Assembly (NCBI GenBank): GCA_002973575.1
Contig: PVEQ01000014.1
Coordinates: 1-64,000 of the forward strand
From: Sediminibacterium magnilacihabitans
Lineage (GTDB): Bacteria; Bacteroidota; Bacteroidia; Chitinophagales; Chitinophagaceae
Direction: 5' to 3'
Length of the DNA stretch: 64,000 nt
Below, piece by piece: positions 53,897 to 63,620 of the stretch (its first letter is position 1; every line of letters begins with the position of its first letter). The position numbers and the translations under genes were made by a program. The notes under the pieces were generated by a model. It saw only the letters and a list, made by a program, of their open reading frames with translations, had not been told where the DNA came from and did not search any database.

Positions 53897-55624
53897 TCAA
53901 TAACCAGGATTCTGTTTAAGTGTTCCTTTACTAAGATCTATTTGTGATTGCGGAATAGGGAAATACTCACTTACTCCAGCAGTAAAGGATTTACCATTAA
54001 AATAAGTGCGGTATTGTTTCTCCTTAGCCATATATGCATTCAGTTCTGTAGCCGCCGTACCATAACGCACGAGATCGAAATGGCGGTGTCCTTCCATAGC
54101 CAGCTCCAGTTTTCTTTCAAAACGGACAGCTTTACGGGCATAGGCCTGATCAGGGAATACCAGATAAAGGCCAACCATATAATTAGCTGCGGGCGAGCCG
54201 CTCGAGTTTTTCACCCATCCATTGGGATTAGCAGCACGGCTCCTTACCTGGTTCACATAGTTCATTGCATTGACCAGGCTACCTATTTCCACTTCACACT
54301 CAGCTGCCCAAAGCAATACATCAGCAAAACGGATAATGGTATAGTTATTGGCAGTAACGCCATTGGTCCAGAATGATTTGTCGGTTAAGGAACCTTCCTG
54401 GCGTTTATAATACACATTTTTCTTCGGAGCATAAGGGCCACCGTTGTTCTGATCACGAATCCAGTCGTTACCGGGGTGATTACCCCAATCCAGGTAAGGA
54501 AGGCCTCTTCTGCCTACAGTCCAGTCAAGACGGGGATCCAATGGTCCCGTTTCGGGTGTAAACGGATCTGTAGACTTCAGGCCCTGGTCGTTCTTAACAT
54601 CGGTACTGTTCCAGGTGTCCAGCAAAGGCAAACCGGTAATCGGATCTACCTTGTAAGAGTTCACCAGGCTTTGAGAAGGCTGGTAGAATCCGCAACAGCC
54701 ACCCGGGCCTCCATTATAAGGAAAGTTCAATACATCGCCCCAACCACCATTATTGCCATTAGAGTTATCATTAACAGATTGTTGTACAGAAAATACGGCT
54801 TCCGCACTATTCTTTGTTTCTGCATTGAAGTTATCAGAAAAATTTACCAGGGCATATTTTTTTCCAGAAGCTGTAGTTCCATTAGCTATCACATTATTCA
54901 AAAGGGGCAATGCTTTAGCGTATTGCTTTTCAAACATGTACACTTTGGCTAAATATGCCATTGCAGCCCATTTGTTGGCACGCCCCACTGCAGTCTGCGT
55001 AGCAGGAAGGTTGTCTATTGCATACTGGAAATCGGCTTCTATGTTGGGCCAGATGTCTTTGTCATTAGGCACATTGTAATTGCCCGCTGCATAAGTGATG
55101 CTTTCATCTATATAAGGCACTTTATTCCACATTTTCTTTGCCTCAAAATGAAAGTGCGCCCTTAAAAAGCGGGCTTCAGCGGCAATCCTTTTTTTATCTG
55201 CATCAGAAATGTCAGAAGCTTTAGCCATTACACGCAACACAGAGTTACACCGCTGTACAGCATCATACACTGCCTGCCATTTCTGGTTAAAGTAGCCGTT
55301 GGATGCGTTGGAAGTATAGGTTTCAATGGGTACAATATCTGGCTGGTCTCCAGGGTCAGATCCTTTGTAAGCATCATCACTTGCCACGCCACCATATACC
55401 CAGTTGGAAGCTGCTGTTTGCCAGCCGCCACCTGCACCACCAAAGCCGCTCACTAAGTGATAAGCGCCAATCAGCAATCCGTCAACACCCGCTTTGGTAG
55501 CCAGTGTTGATTCATCCAGAGAACCCAATGGAGCTTTCTCCAAAAAGTTTTTGGAACAAGCATAGAACATGGTAAGTGTTGCAGCTATTCCAACGATTAA
55601 TATTCGAATTCTAAACTTTTTCAT
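53897..55624 (-). CDS. SusD/RagB-family nutrient-binding lipoprotein
   Basis: 575 residues, lipoprotein signal (TMFYAC, Cys about 23), first mature motif SKNFLEKAPLGSLDES. TPR-like helices (AKASDISDADKKRIAAEARFLRAHFHFEA, partly: RIAAEARFLRAHFHFEAKKM) and the C-terminal signature YFPIPQSQIDLSKGTLKQNPGY, given as YFPIPQSQIDLS and LKQNPGY, are typical. It binds the imported substrate at the cell surface as the lid of the SusC channel. It follows SusC by 30 bp. Confidence 0.95.
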   Translation of the reverse strand: MKKFRIRILIVGIAATLTMFYACSKNFLEKAPLGSLDESTLATKAGVDGLLIGAYHLVSGFGGAGGGWQTAASNWVYGGVASDDAYKGSDPGDQPDIVPIETYTSNASNGYFNQKWQAVYDAVQRCNSVLRVMAKASDISDADKKRIAAEARFLRAHFHFEAKKMWNKVPYIDESITYAAGNYNVPNDKDIWPNIEADFQYAIDNLPATQTAVGRANKWAAMAYLAKVYMFEKQYAKALPLLNNVIANGTTASGKKYALVNFSDNFNAETKNSAEAVFSVQQSVNDNSNGNNGGWGDVLNFPYNGGPGGCCGFYQPSQSLVNSYKVDPITGLPLLDTWNSTDVKNDQGLKSTDPFTPETGPLDPRLDWTVGRRGLPYLDWGNHPGNDWIRDQNNGGPYAPKKNVYYKRQEGSLTDKSFWTNGVTANNYTIIRFADVLLWAAECEVEIGSLVNAMNYVNQVRSRAANPNGWVKNSSGSPAANYMVGLYLVFPDQAYARKAVRFERKLELAMEGHRHFDLVRYGTAATELNAYMAKEKQYRTYFNGKSFTAGVSEYFPIPQSQIDLSKGTLKQNPGY

Positions 55625-55654
55625 ATTTAATTTTTTTCATTTAATGGATTAAGG

Positions 55655-58600
55655 TTAGAATGTAACACTTACACCCACATTATAATTTTTCTGATTATTG
55701 GGGTAGTTACCATAATCGATGCCGAATGCTGCGTTGGAACCAGACAGCTCGGGATCCAGACCCGTGTACTTGGTAATCGTAAACAGGTTAGCCGCTTGCA
55801 AGTATATCCTGAATTTTTCGATACCCCATTTTTTCAGTGTGGTAGAAGGTATGGTATAGCCCAGGATCAGTGATTTACACCTGAGATAAGAACCATCCTC
55901 TTTATAGTAAGAGTTCACAACGCCATTGTTGCTGAAGTTAGATTCGTTCTCAATAATGGGTGTTTTGGCCCCGGTGTTGCTGGGTGTCCAAGAACCGTAC
56001 AGCATATCCTTGCTCTTCACTCCCTGGAAAGAAGGATAGAAATCCGTCCAGTAACGGACATAGTTAATCACGTCATTGCCGAAAGAACCATACATGAACA
56101 TGGACAAATCAAAATCTTTATACGATACGTTCAGATTTAACCCACCTGTGAACTTGGGGTTGGGGTCACCGAAAAAGGTTCTGTCATCAGCAGTGATCTT
56201 GCCATCTCCGTTCACATCACGGTATTTGAATCGACCCGGAGCAGCAAATTTTTGAGTAGCAGATTTACTTACATCATCGGCACCGCTGAACAGCCCTACT
56301 ACATCATAGCCATAAAAAGCGCCAATGGGGTGACCTACTGCATTCCGAACAAAATTTCCGATACGTGAGCCACCCGCTTCAAAGTATTGTCCTGGAATAT
56401 CAGTGATATTGCTCTTATAAGTGGTTACAATCAAACCGATATCGAACTTGAGGTCTTTTGAAGCAGTTCCATGATAAGTAGCGGAGAAATCAAAACCTTT
56501 ATTCTCAATATTACCGATGTTTACAACGGGCAGGGTAGCACCACCTACTGTTGCAGGAGCCTGGTCAGTGAACAATAATCCATTGATCGATTTTTTATAG
56601 TATTCAAAAGAGATGTCCAGTTTGTTTTTGAACAATGCCGCATCCAAGCCAAAATTCGTTAACACATCCTCTTCCCAACCTGTTTTTGGGTTACCGATAC
56701 GGGTAGCAATAAAGCCTTGTACAGAACTGGTGCTGGTTCCATTGATATCATAATAAGATGATCCCGGTCCACCACCATAAAGACTGAAAGCATTGGCCGG
56801 ATTTACGTTCAACTGGTTGCCCAGTTTACCCCAGCTTCCACGCAGTTTCAGGTCAGATATCCATGATACATCCCTGAGGAAAGATTCACGGGATATACGC
56901 CATCCCAATGAAAAGGCCGGGAATATACCATAACGTTTATCTGCACCAAACCTGGAAGATCCATCTCTTCTGATGGTTCCGCTAAGCAGGTATTTATCAT
57001 TATAAGCATAATCCACTCTGCCGAATAAAGAATACAATGAATTCTGGTATACGTTGCTGTAATTGGTAAAACCAGATGAACCATTGCTAAGGGTGCGGAA
57101 ATTCGGATTATCCGTAAAGAATCCCAATGCTCCACCACCTACACCACGGCCATACGACTCTACTGCTTCTATACCCGCCAGCGCTTTTACATTGTGTTTC
57201 TCAGCAAAAACATTGCTATAGGTTACTGTATTGGTCCAGGTCCATGAACGGTTGTAGCCGGCATTTTCGCTGAATGAATTGGAACCGTTGTTCTCCGCAT
57301 TCTCATAACTGCGGTAACCATAATAGTAATAATAGAAGTTATCAAGTGTACCACCAAAAGAAGTCCTGGCAGTCAAATGACGCAGGAAATCTACTTCTGC
57401 ATAGGCGTTACCTTGTATGTCCCAGGAATATCCTTTGTTATCAGCGGCCCTCACTCGCATAGCTACAGGATTCTGCGCATTACCCAAGCCTTTAGCAGCA
57501 GTACCCGCAAATCCTCCTTTGATATCATACACCGGGATGATGGGCTGCTCACGATAACTCATAGAGATTTCATTTCCCTCACTTAGGTTGCCGATCTGAG
57601 GGTTTTCCCTGGCATAGATGAACAGGTTTTCCCCCACCCTGATGTTGTTCTTAATATTAAATGTAGTATTTACACGTGCTGAATACCTTTTCAGATAAGT
57701 ATTCATCAAGGTGCCCTGTTGGTTTAAATAACCCAGGGAAAATAAATAAGTGTTTTTTTCATTACCCCCACTGGCAGAAACGGTATGACTCTGTATCATT
57801 GCGGGCTTGAATATCTCATGAAACCAGTCTGTGCCCACCTTGTTGGCCTGTACAATCTGATAAATGGGTTTACTGAAATCAATATTATACAAAGATGGAT
57901 CGGTAGCCGGACTTGATCCAACAATTCCTGCAGTACCACCTGCCAGGATGTAATCGGGGATAATTGGAGTAGCTCCTGAACCGTACTGGGGATGGGTTAG
58001 TGTTTGTCCGGAATTTTTTAAAGCTGCCCAGGTAGCTGTTGCCATTTCCTGCGTATTCAGCAAATGGAATGGATTACCTGAAGCCGGGCGTTGGGTACCC
58101 ACATAGGCATCATAAGTAACAGTGGCTTTACCTGATTTTCCCCTTTTCGTAGTTACAATGATAACTCCATTAGAACCACGCACACCATAAATTGAAGCAG
58201 CACCCGCATCTTTCAACACCTGGATAGACTCAATGTCATTGGCGTTGAGGTCGCGTATGCTTCCCTGCACACCATCAATGATGTATAAGGGATCCACATT
58301 ACCGAATGAAGTAATACCGCGGATACGGATATTACTGCCCGATCCTGGTTGACCTGAAGTGATAACGTTGACACCGGAAGCCCGGCCTTGCAGGAGTTGT
58401 TCGCCACTTCCTGCCGGCACTGCTTTCAGGTCTCTTACATTCACCACAGATACTGAACCGGTGATGTCTTTTTTTCGCTGGACAGAATAACCGGTAACCA
58501 GTACTTCATTCAACTGGCTGATAGTTTCTGATAGCGCAAAATTGAAAGTGATTTTTCCACTGATAGACTGTTCTACAGGTTCAAAACCGATAACAGAAAC

Positions 58601-58834
58601 TACCAAAGTACCGCTGGTACCCTTGGTAGGAATGGAAAAAACACCTTCAGCATTGGTAACAGCAACTGTGGTAGTACCTTTCAATTGAACGGTAGCACCT
58701 GCAATGGGCTGGCCATTGGCTTTGTTTGTTACCTTACCTGAGAGGCTTTTTTGGGCGTACGCGCCCGCGCTGAGTAGCGCAAAGAGGATCGCAAGCATGA
58801 CGGTCCTTGCGAGTAGTTTTTTTCTCGTTGGCAT
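55655..58834 (-). CDS. SusC/RagA-family TonB-linked outer-membrane protein
   Basis: 1059 residues. Signal peptide (about 1-27), CarboxypepD_reg-like domain (about 28-110, SGKVTNKANGQPIAGATVQL), TonB-dependent plug with LYIIDGVQGSIRDLNANDIES and VLKDAGAASIYGVRGSNGVI, then the 22-stranded barrel ending NVGVSVTF. It imports an oligomer across the outer membrane with TonB energy. No STN/FecR signalling domain, so regulation is not by a linked sigma factor. First gene of an operon with SusD, the FG-GAP protein and the PAP2 protein. Confidence 0.96.
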   Translation of the reverse strand: MPTRKKLLARTVMLAILFALLSAGAYAQKSLSGKVTNKANGQPIAGATVQLKGTTTVAVTNAEGVFSIPTKGTSGTLVVSVIGFEPVEQSISGKITFNFALSETISQLNEVLVTGYSVQRKKDITGSVSVVNVRDLKAVPAGSGEQLLQGRASGVNVITSGQPGSGSNIRIRGITSFGNVDPLYIIDGVQGSIRDLNANDIESIQVLKDAGAASIYGVRGSNGVIIVTTKRGKSGKATVTYDAYVGTQRPASGNPFHLLNTQEMATATWAALKNSGQTLTHPQYGSGATPIIPDYILAGGTAGIVGSSPATDPSLYNIDFSKPIYQIVQANKVGTDWFHEIFKPAMIQSHTVSASGGNEKNTYLFSLGYLNQQGTLMNTYLKRYSARVNTTFNIKNNIRVGENLFIYARENPQIGNLSEGNEISMSYREQPIIPVYDIKGGFAGTAAKGLGNAQNPVAMRVRAADNKGYSWDIQGNAYAEVDFLRHLTARTSFGGTLDNFYYYYYGYRSYENAENNGSNSFSENAGYNRSWTWTNTVTYSNVFAEKHNVKALAGIEAVESYGRGVGGGALGFFTDNPNFRTLSNGSSGFTNYSNVYQNSLYSLFGRVDYAYNDKYLLSGTIRRDGSSRFGADKRYGIFPAFSLGWRISRESFLRDVSWISDLKLRGSWGKLGNQLNVNPANAFSLYGGGPGSSYYDINGTSTSSVQGFIATRIGNPKTGWEEDVLTNFGLDAALFKNKLDISFEYYKKSINGLLFTDQAPATVGGATLPVVNIGNIENKGFDFSATYHGTASKDLKFDIGLIVTTYKSNITDIPGQYFEAGGSRIGNFVRNAVGHPIGAFYGYDVVGLFSGADDVSKSATQKFAAPGRFKYRDVNGDGKITADDRTFFGDPNPKFTGGLNLNVSYKDFDLSMFMYGSFGNDVINYVRYWTDFYPSFQGVKSKDMLYGSWTPSNTGAKTPIIENESNFSNNGVVNSYYKEDGSYLRCKSLILGYTIPSTTLKKWGIEKFRIYLQAANLFTITKYTGLDPELSGSNAAFGIDYGNYPNNQKNYNVGVSVTF

Positions 58835-58983
58835 AGCAATGTTGGGTTAATTAGATATAGACGAATAGCGTTACAACACGCAATTTAAAACGATTGCTTA
58901 AGAAGCATCTGTCCTTTTTTAACATTTTGTTGTAGTATTTTGCCCTATTGATAGTGTAAAAAATACACAATAAAATCAGGGAT

Positions 58984-60708
58984 TTACAAATTCCCTTTCT
59001 TCAATTCCTCCACCGCATGATTGGCTGCCCTGGCTGTAATGGCCATGAAGGTCAGCGAGGGATTCTGTGTACTCACAGAAGTCATACAAGCACCGTCAGT
59101 AACAAATACATTGTTACAATGGTGCAACTGATTCCAGCGATTGAGTAAAGAAGTCTTGGGGTCATGTCCCATGCGTACACCTCCCATTTCATGTATATCT
59201 AATCCAGGCGCCTGTTTACTGTCGTTCGGCCGGATATCCGATGCCCCTGCTTTTTGCAGCATCTCAGCACCCTGTTCCAGGAAATCTTTGAGCAGCTTCT
59301 CATCGTTTTCATCATACTTTACCGAAACAACGAGTTGCGGGATACCCCATTCATCTTTCTGGTCTTTACTCAAACGCAGGTGATTGGTCTCTTTGGGAAT
59401 GGTTTCACCCTGCATCATCATAAAAATATGCCAGTCGCCTGCTTCTGTGATGGCATCTTTATAATTACCACCAATACCCTCTGCTGAAGCCCGGCCCCTG
59501 CTCGCGCTGAAATGCACCATATAACCGCGGAGAAAATCCATTTCCTGCCGGTACACATTCCTGAAGTTGGGCATCATGGCCGCCGTTGGCTTGCGGCCAT
59601 AATAATATTTGTCTTTCGGCCCATCATAATTGGCCGTAAGGGTTCCCCGGTAATTGTGAAAAGCTACGTATTTGCCCAATAAACCACTGTCATTTCCCAA
59701 TCCGTTTGGAAAACGCCGTGAAACCGAATTCAATAAGATCAAATTCGTATTCAAACATGCAGCATTCACAAAAATGATTTTCGCAAAAAATTCCGTTGCC
59801 TTCCTGGTAACTGCATCGATCACCCGCACACCTGTAGCTTTACCCTGCTGCTCATCATAAATGATGGAATGCACAACCGAATCGGGCCGCAGCGTAAGGT
59901 TTCCTGTTTTTTGCGCCCAGGGAATAGTAGAGGAATTGGAGCTGAAATATCCTCCGAAAGGACACCCCCGTTCACACAAATTCCTGGCCTGGCACTGCCC
60001 CCTGCCTTGTTGCAGGTGAATTGCATTCGGTTTGGTAAGATGCGCACATCGCCCCTGTACCACGTACCGGTCTTTATAATTTGCCATTATCTTTTGCTGC
60101 AGTTCTTTCTCAGCACAATTCATTTCCCAGGGTGGAAGAAATTCACCATCCGGAAGGGTTTCCAACCCATCTTTATTACCACTGATACCGGCAAAAAGCT
60201 CTACATGGGAATACCATGGCGCCAGGTCTTCATACCGGATGGGCCAGTCCACCGCAAAACCATCCCTGGCAGGTCCCTCAAAATCAAAGCGGCTCCAGCG
60301 CTGCGTGGCACGCGCCCACAATAAAGATTTACCACCTACCTGATAACCACGTATCCAATCGAAAGGCGCTTCCTGGATATAAGGATGCTGGTGGTCTTTC
60401 ACAAAGAAATGTTCACTAGCTTCGCTCAACGCATAACATTTGGTAAGCACCGGATTTTCCTTGATAAATGCATCCGGCATTTTACCGCGGTGCGGAAAAT
60501 CCCAGGGGTTCTTGGTGGCAGTAGGATAATCTTTCAGGTGTACCACATCGCGCCCTCTTTCGAGCAATAATGTTTTCAAGCCTTTTTCACAGAGTTCTTT
60601 GGCGGCCCATCCGCCACTGATACCCGAGCCAATCACAATGGCATCATAAGAATGAGACGCAGTAGTAGTTGAATGAACGGCTGGAGCAACCGAAGAAGTA
60701 TCTGGCAT
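58984..60708 (-). CDS. GMC-family FAD oxidoreductase (copy 1)
   Basis: 574 residues. N-terminal FAD-binding motif VIGSGISGGWAAKEL (about 25-39), a central Cys-containing segment CERGCPFGGYFSSNSS, and C-terminal catalytic residues His in DIHEMGGVRMGHDP and Asn in STQNPSLTFM. The family oxidises alcohols or sugars; related bacterial proteins oxidise C3 of glycosides. No signal peptide is seen, and the small gluconate-2-dehydrogenase subunit 3 gene that usually sits next to these enzymes in Bacteroidota is absent. It diverges from the AraC regulator gene and is a paralogue of 61806-63521. Confidence 0.92.
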   Translation of the reverse strand: MPDTSSVAPAVHSTTTASHSYDAIVIGSGISGGWAAKELCEKGLKTLLLERGRDVVHLKDYPTATKNPWDFPHRGKMPDAFIKENPVLTKCYALSEASEHFFVKDHQHPYIQEAPFDWIRGYQVGGKSLLWARATQRWSRFDFEGPARDGFAVDWPIRYEDLAPWYSHVELFAGISGNKDGLETLPDGEFLPPWEMNCAEKELQQKIMANYKDRYVVQGRCAHLTKPNAIHLQQGRGQCQARNLCERGCPFGGYFSSNSSTIPWAQKTGNLTLRPDSVVHSIIYDEQQGKATGVRVIDAVTRKATEFFAKIIFVNAACLNTNLILLNSVSRRFPNGLGNDSGLLGKYVAFHNYRGTLTANYDGPKDKYYYGRKPTAAMMPNFRNVYRQEMDFLRGYMVHFSASRGRASAEGIGGNYKDAITEAGDWHIFMMMQGETIPKETNHLRLSKDQKDEWGIPQLVVSVKYDENDEKLLKDFLEQGAEMLQKAGASDIRPNDSKQAPGLDIHEMGGVRMGHDPKTSLLNRWNQLHHCNNVFVTDGACMTSVSTQNPSLTFMAITARAANHAVEELKKGNL

Positions 60709-60778
60709 AATCGTTACAGTATGAGGTGTAGAATATAAGTTAAAGATAAAAATATTTTATTGTCAATATTATACTAAC

Positions 60779-60796
60779 AAGCATTCATAAGCATTC
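60779..60796 (+). promoter_or_regulatory. Direct repeat, possible AraC-type site
   Basis: AAGCATTC occurs at 60779-60786 and again at 60789-60796, 10 bp apart, in the divergent promoter region of the GMC and AraC genes. Direct half-sites one helical turn apart suit an AraC-family regulator, but the short length makes chance possible. Confidence 0.3.
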
Positions 60797-60904
60797 CAGC
60801 TTCTATTATGGTGCAGCATATCAAAAGCAAGTTTTGTCTAAATAATTACCGATATTAGAAAACGAGTTCGTCCTGAATAAAACTATCGCATAAACTTTTT
60901 TCTA

Positions 60905-61795
60905 TTGGCTGCACAAAGAGAAATATTGCAGGAGTTCACACCGCTTGCTCAATCTGATTGCTTCCATGTTTTTTTCAATAAAAACAAGAGTGTTTTCGAT
61001 TTGCCCATTCATTACCACAAAGCGTTCGAACTGAACTTTATCACAAACGGCAAAGGAATCAGGCGTGTGGTAGGAGATAATATAGAAGAGATTGCCGATC
61101 TTGAACTGGTGCTCATTGGTCCGGAGCTGCAACATGCCTGGTTTCAGCATAAATGCGATAACACCGATATCACAGAAGTAACCATCCAGTTTCACCACGA
61201 CCTTTTCGAAGAAAGTTTTCTGCAACGTAGCCAATTGGCTGCTATGCGTAATATGCTGGAGAAAGCACAAAGGGGTGTTTTGTTTTCTTATGAAACAGCG
61301 AAATTGCTTTCCTATCGCATCATGCGCCTCTATAAAAAAGAGGGCTTTGAATCGGTGCTTGAATTAATGTCCATCCTGCATGAATTATCTATTTCCCGGC
61401 ATACGCGTTTGCTCGCCAACACCACTTTCAGTAATACCGAACACCTTTCTTACAACAGCCGGCGTATAGAAAAAGTAATGGAATACATGAATGAACATTT
61501 TCAAAGACCCGTTTCCCTGTCAGAAGTAGCTGCCCTGACCAATATGGCGGAATCTGCTTTCAGCCGCTTTTTCAAAGCCCGTACCGGCATGACTTTTATT
61601 GAACGCATGACCGATATCCGTCTTGGTCATGCCTCACGTATGCTCATCAATACCACACAATCTGTTGCAGAGATTGCTTACACCTGCGGGTTCAACAATA
61701 TCTCTAATTTCAACCATACCTTTAAAAAGAAGAAAGGCTGTACTCCCAAAGAGTTTAAAGAAACCTATACATCTGAAGCCAGGATATTTTTCTGA
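60905..61795 (+). CDS. AraC-family transcriptional regulator
   Basis: 296 residues from a TTG start at 60905; there is no upstream ATG before an in-frame stop at 60878-60880, and the sequence AAQREILQEFTPL right after the TTG matches the family start. N-terminal cupin-like sensing domain (HYHKAFELNFITNGKGIRRV, about 37-56) and two C-terminal helix-turn-helix units (VSLSEVAALTNMAESAFSRFF and SVAEIAYTCGFNNISNFNHTF, in part). Located between two GMC genes; it probably activates one or both in response to a sugar. Confidence 0.9.
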   Translation: MAAQREILQEFTPLAQSDCFHVFFNKNKSVFDLPIHYHKAFELNFITNGKGIRRVVGDNIEEIADLELVLIGPELQHAWFQHKCDNTDITEVTIQFHHDLFEESFLQRSQLAAMRNMLEKAQRGVLFSYETAKLLSYRIMRLYKKEGFESVLELMSILHELSISRHTRLLANTTFSNTEHLSYNSRRIEKVMEYMNEHFQRPVSLSEVAALTNMAESAFSRFFKARTGMTFIERMTDIRLGHASRMLINTTQSVAEIAYTCGFNNISNFNHTFKKKKGCTPKEFKETYTSEARIFF

Positions 61796-61805
61796 TCCTT
61801 GCTTC

Positions 61806-63521
61806 TTACAAGTTTCCCTTCTTTAATTCGTCTACCGCATAGTTGGCTGCCCTGGCCGTTAATGCCATATAAGTGAGTGAAGGATTCTGGCAGGCTGAAG
61901 AAACCATGCACGCGCCATCGGTAACGAATACATTCGGCGCATCCCACACCTGGTTATGGCCATTCAGTACCGATGTCTTCGGATCTCTTCCCATACGGGC
62001 TGTTCCCATTTCGTGGATACCATGTCCGATCGCATGCCCCTGGTCCCAGGTATTCACTTGTTTCACGCCCGATGCTTCAAGCATAGCTTTCATTTCCGCT
62101 ACAATATCTTTCCGCATTTTCAATTCGTTTTCCCTCAACTCACAATCCATGGCCAGCACCGGTAATCCCCATTTGTCTTTCCGGTTCGCATCCAGCATGA
62201 TCTTGTTTTCATGATAAGGCAGGATTTCACCAAACCCTGTAGCGCCAATGCTCCAGCCGCCCGGCTCGGTGAGCGCTTCTTTGAATCCCGCACCTATCTC
62301 TAATTCTGCAACGCTCCGGCTCCATCCTGCCCTGCTGGCCCCTCCCTGGTAGCCAAAGCCTCGCAGGTAGTCTCTTTTGTCGCTGCCGATATTTACAAAC
62401 CGGGGAATATAAAATCCATTGGCCCGTCTGCCATAATAATATTTGTCTTCATAGCCTTCTACCTGGCCACTTGCCCCCAGGTTATAATGATGATCCATCA
62501 CATTATGCCCCAATTCGCCACTGCTGCTGCCCAGTCCGCCCGGCCAAATATCCGTGGCGGTATTGAACAATACCCATGCAGAGTTCAACGCAGATGCATT
62601 GAGGAATACGATCTTCGCATGGTATACATAAGTCTTGTTGTTGACAGCATCCAGTACTTCCACGCCTTTCACTTTTTTACTGTCTTTATCGTATAGCAGC
62701 CTTGTTACAATAGCATCGGGACGCACCGTTAAATTACCCGTTTTCATGGCTGCGGGTAAAGTAGAAGATTGCGTGCTGAAATAGCCACCGAACGGACATC
62801 CCTCCCAACACCTGTTGCGGAACTGGCACTGGGTCCTTCCCGGAATGGGCGCCGTTAAGTTGGCCACCCTGCCGATGATCAGGTGCCTGGCTCCCTTGTA
62901 TTGTGTTTTGATACGGGCCGCTACATCTTTCTCCACACAGTTAAGATCCATTGGCGGAAGGAATTGCCCGTCGGGCAGGTGCGGCAAACCTTCCAGCGAA
63001 CCGCTGATGCCCGCAAATTTTTCTACATGATCGTACCAGGGTGCAATGTCTTTGTAACGAATGGGCCAGTCAACCCCAACGCCTTCTTTGGCATTGGCTT
63101 CAAAATCAAGATCGCTCAACCGGTAGCTCTGCCTGCCCCATAAAACAGATCGTCCTCCCATCCGGTAACTACGCCACCAGGTGAAGGGTTTGATTTCCGT
63201 ATACGGACAATCTTCTTCATTTACCCAGGCATCCATCACAGCTTCGCTGGCCGCCCACCCCCTATGTATAACCGGATATTTTTTTCTTTGTTCTGCAGTG
63301 GTCCGGCCCCTGTGTTCAAACTGCCAGGGATCTTTATTCGCAGTCGCATAATCTTTGATGTGCTCATGTTGTTTTCCTCTTTCGAGCATCAATACTTTCA
63401 ACCCTTTTTCGGTCAATTCTTTTGCGGCCCATCCGCCGCTGATGCCCGAGCCTATTACAATGGCGTCGTAAGTATTTTGTGTAGTTGCTTTGTTGTTGAT
63501 GTGCAATGAATCGTTGGGCAT
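61806..63521 (-). CDS. GMC-family FAD oxidoreductase (copy 2)
   Basis: 571 residues, clearly similar to copy 1 over the full length: VIGSGISGGWAAKEL, CWEGCPFGGYFSTQSS, GIHEMGTARMGRDP (catalytic His) and ACQNPSLTYMAL (catalytic Asn). No signal peptide, so it is cytoplasmic unless it is exported with an unseen partner. Convergent with the AraC gene (10 bp). The two copies share the ends NYAVDELKKGNL/NHAVEELKKGNL. Likely a sugar or alcohol dehydrogenase of related specificity. Confidence 0.92.
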   Translation of the reverse strand: MPNDSLHINNKATTQNTYDAIVIGSGISGGWAAKELTEKGLKVLMLERGKQHEHIKDYATANKDPWQFEHRGRTTAEQRKKYPVIHRGWAASEAVMDAWVNEEDCPYTEIKPFTWWRSYRMGGRSVLWGRQSYRLSDLDFEANAKEGVGVDWPIRYKDIAPWYDHVEKFAGISGSLEGLPHLPDGQFLPPMDLNCVEKDVAARIKTQYKGARHLIIGRVANLTAPIPGRTQCQFRNRCWEGCPFGGYFSTQSSTLPAAMKTGNLTVRPDAIVTRLLYDKDSKKVKGVEVLDAVNNKTYVYHAKIVFLNASALNSAWVLFNTATDIWPGGLGSSSGELGHNVMDHHYNLGASGQVEGYEDKYYYGRRANGFYIPRFVNIGSDKRDYLRGFGYQGGASRAGWSRSVAELEIGAGFKEALTEPGGWSIGATGFGEILPYHENKIMLDANRKDKWGLPVLAMDCELRENELKMRKDIVAEMKAMLEASGVKQVNTWDQGHAIGHGIHEMGTARMGRDPKTSVLNGHNQVWDAPNVFVTDGACMVSSACQNPSLTYMALTARAANYAVDELKKGNL

Positions 63522-63620
63522 AGCAATGATATTTTAGATAAGATTGTTGATGTTAAATGTATAATCAACACTTAAATCTAAGGCATTCTTTTGGTTTTGC
63601 AACGAGTCCACCTTTTTTTT

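Noticed and set aside
63601..63620. T-rich tract after the GMC copy 2 promoter as terminator of pepT
   Set aside because: The T run is on the plus strand, so it is on the wrong side for the minus-strand pepT gene, and no hairpin precedes it.
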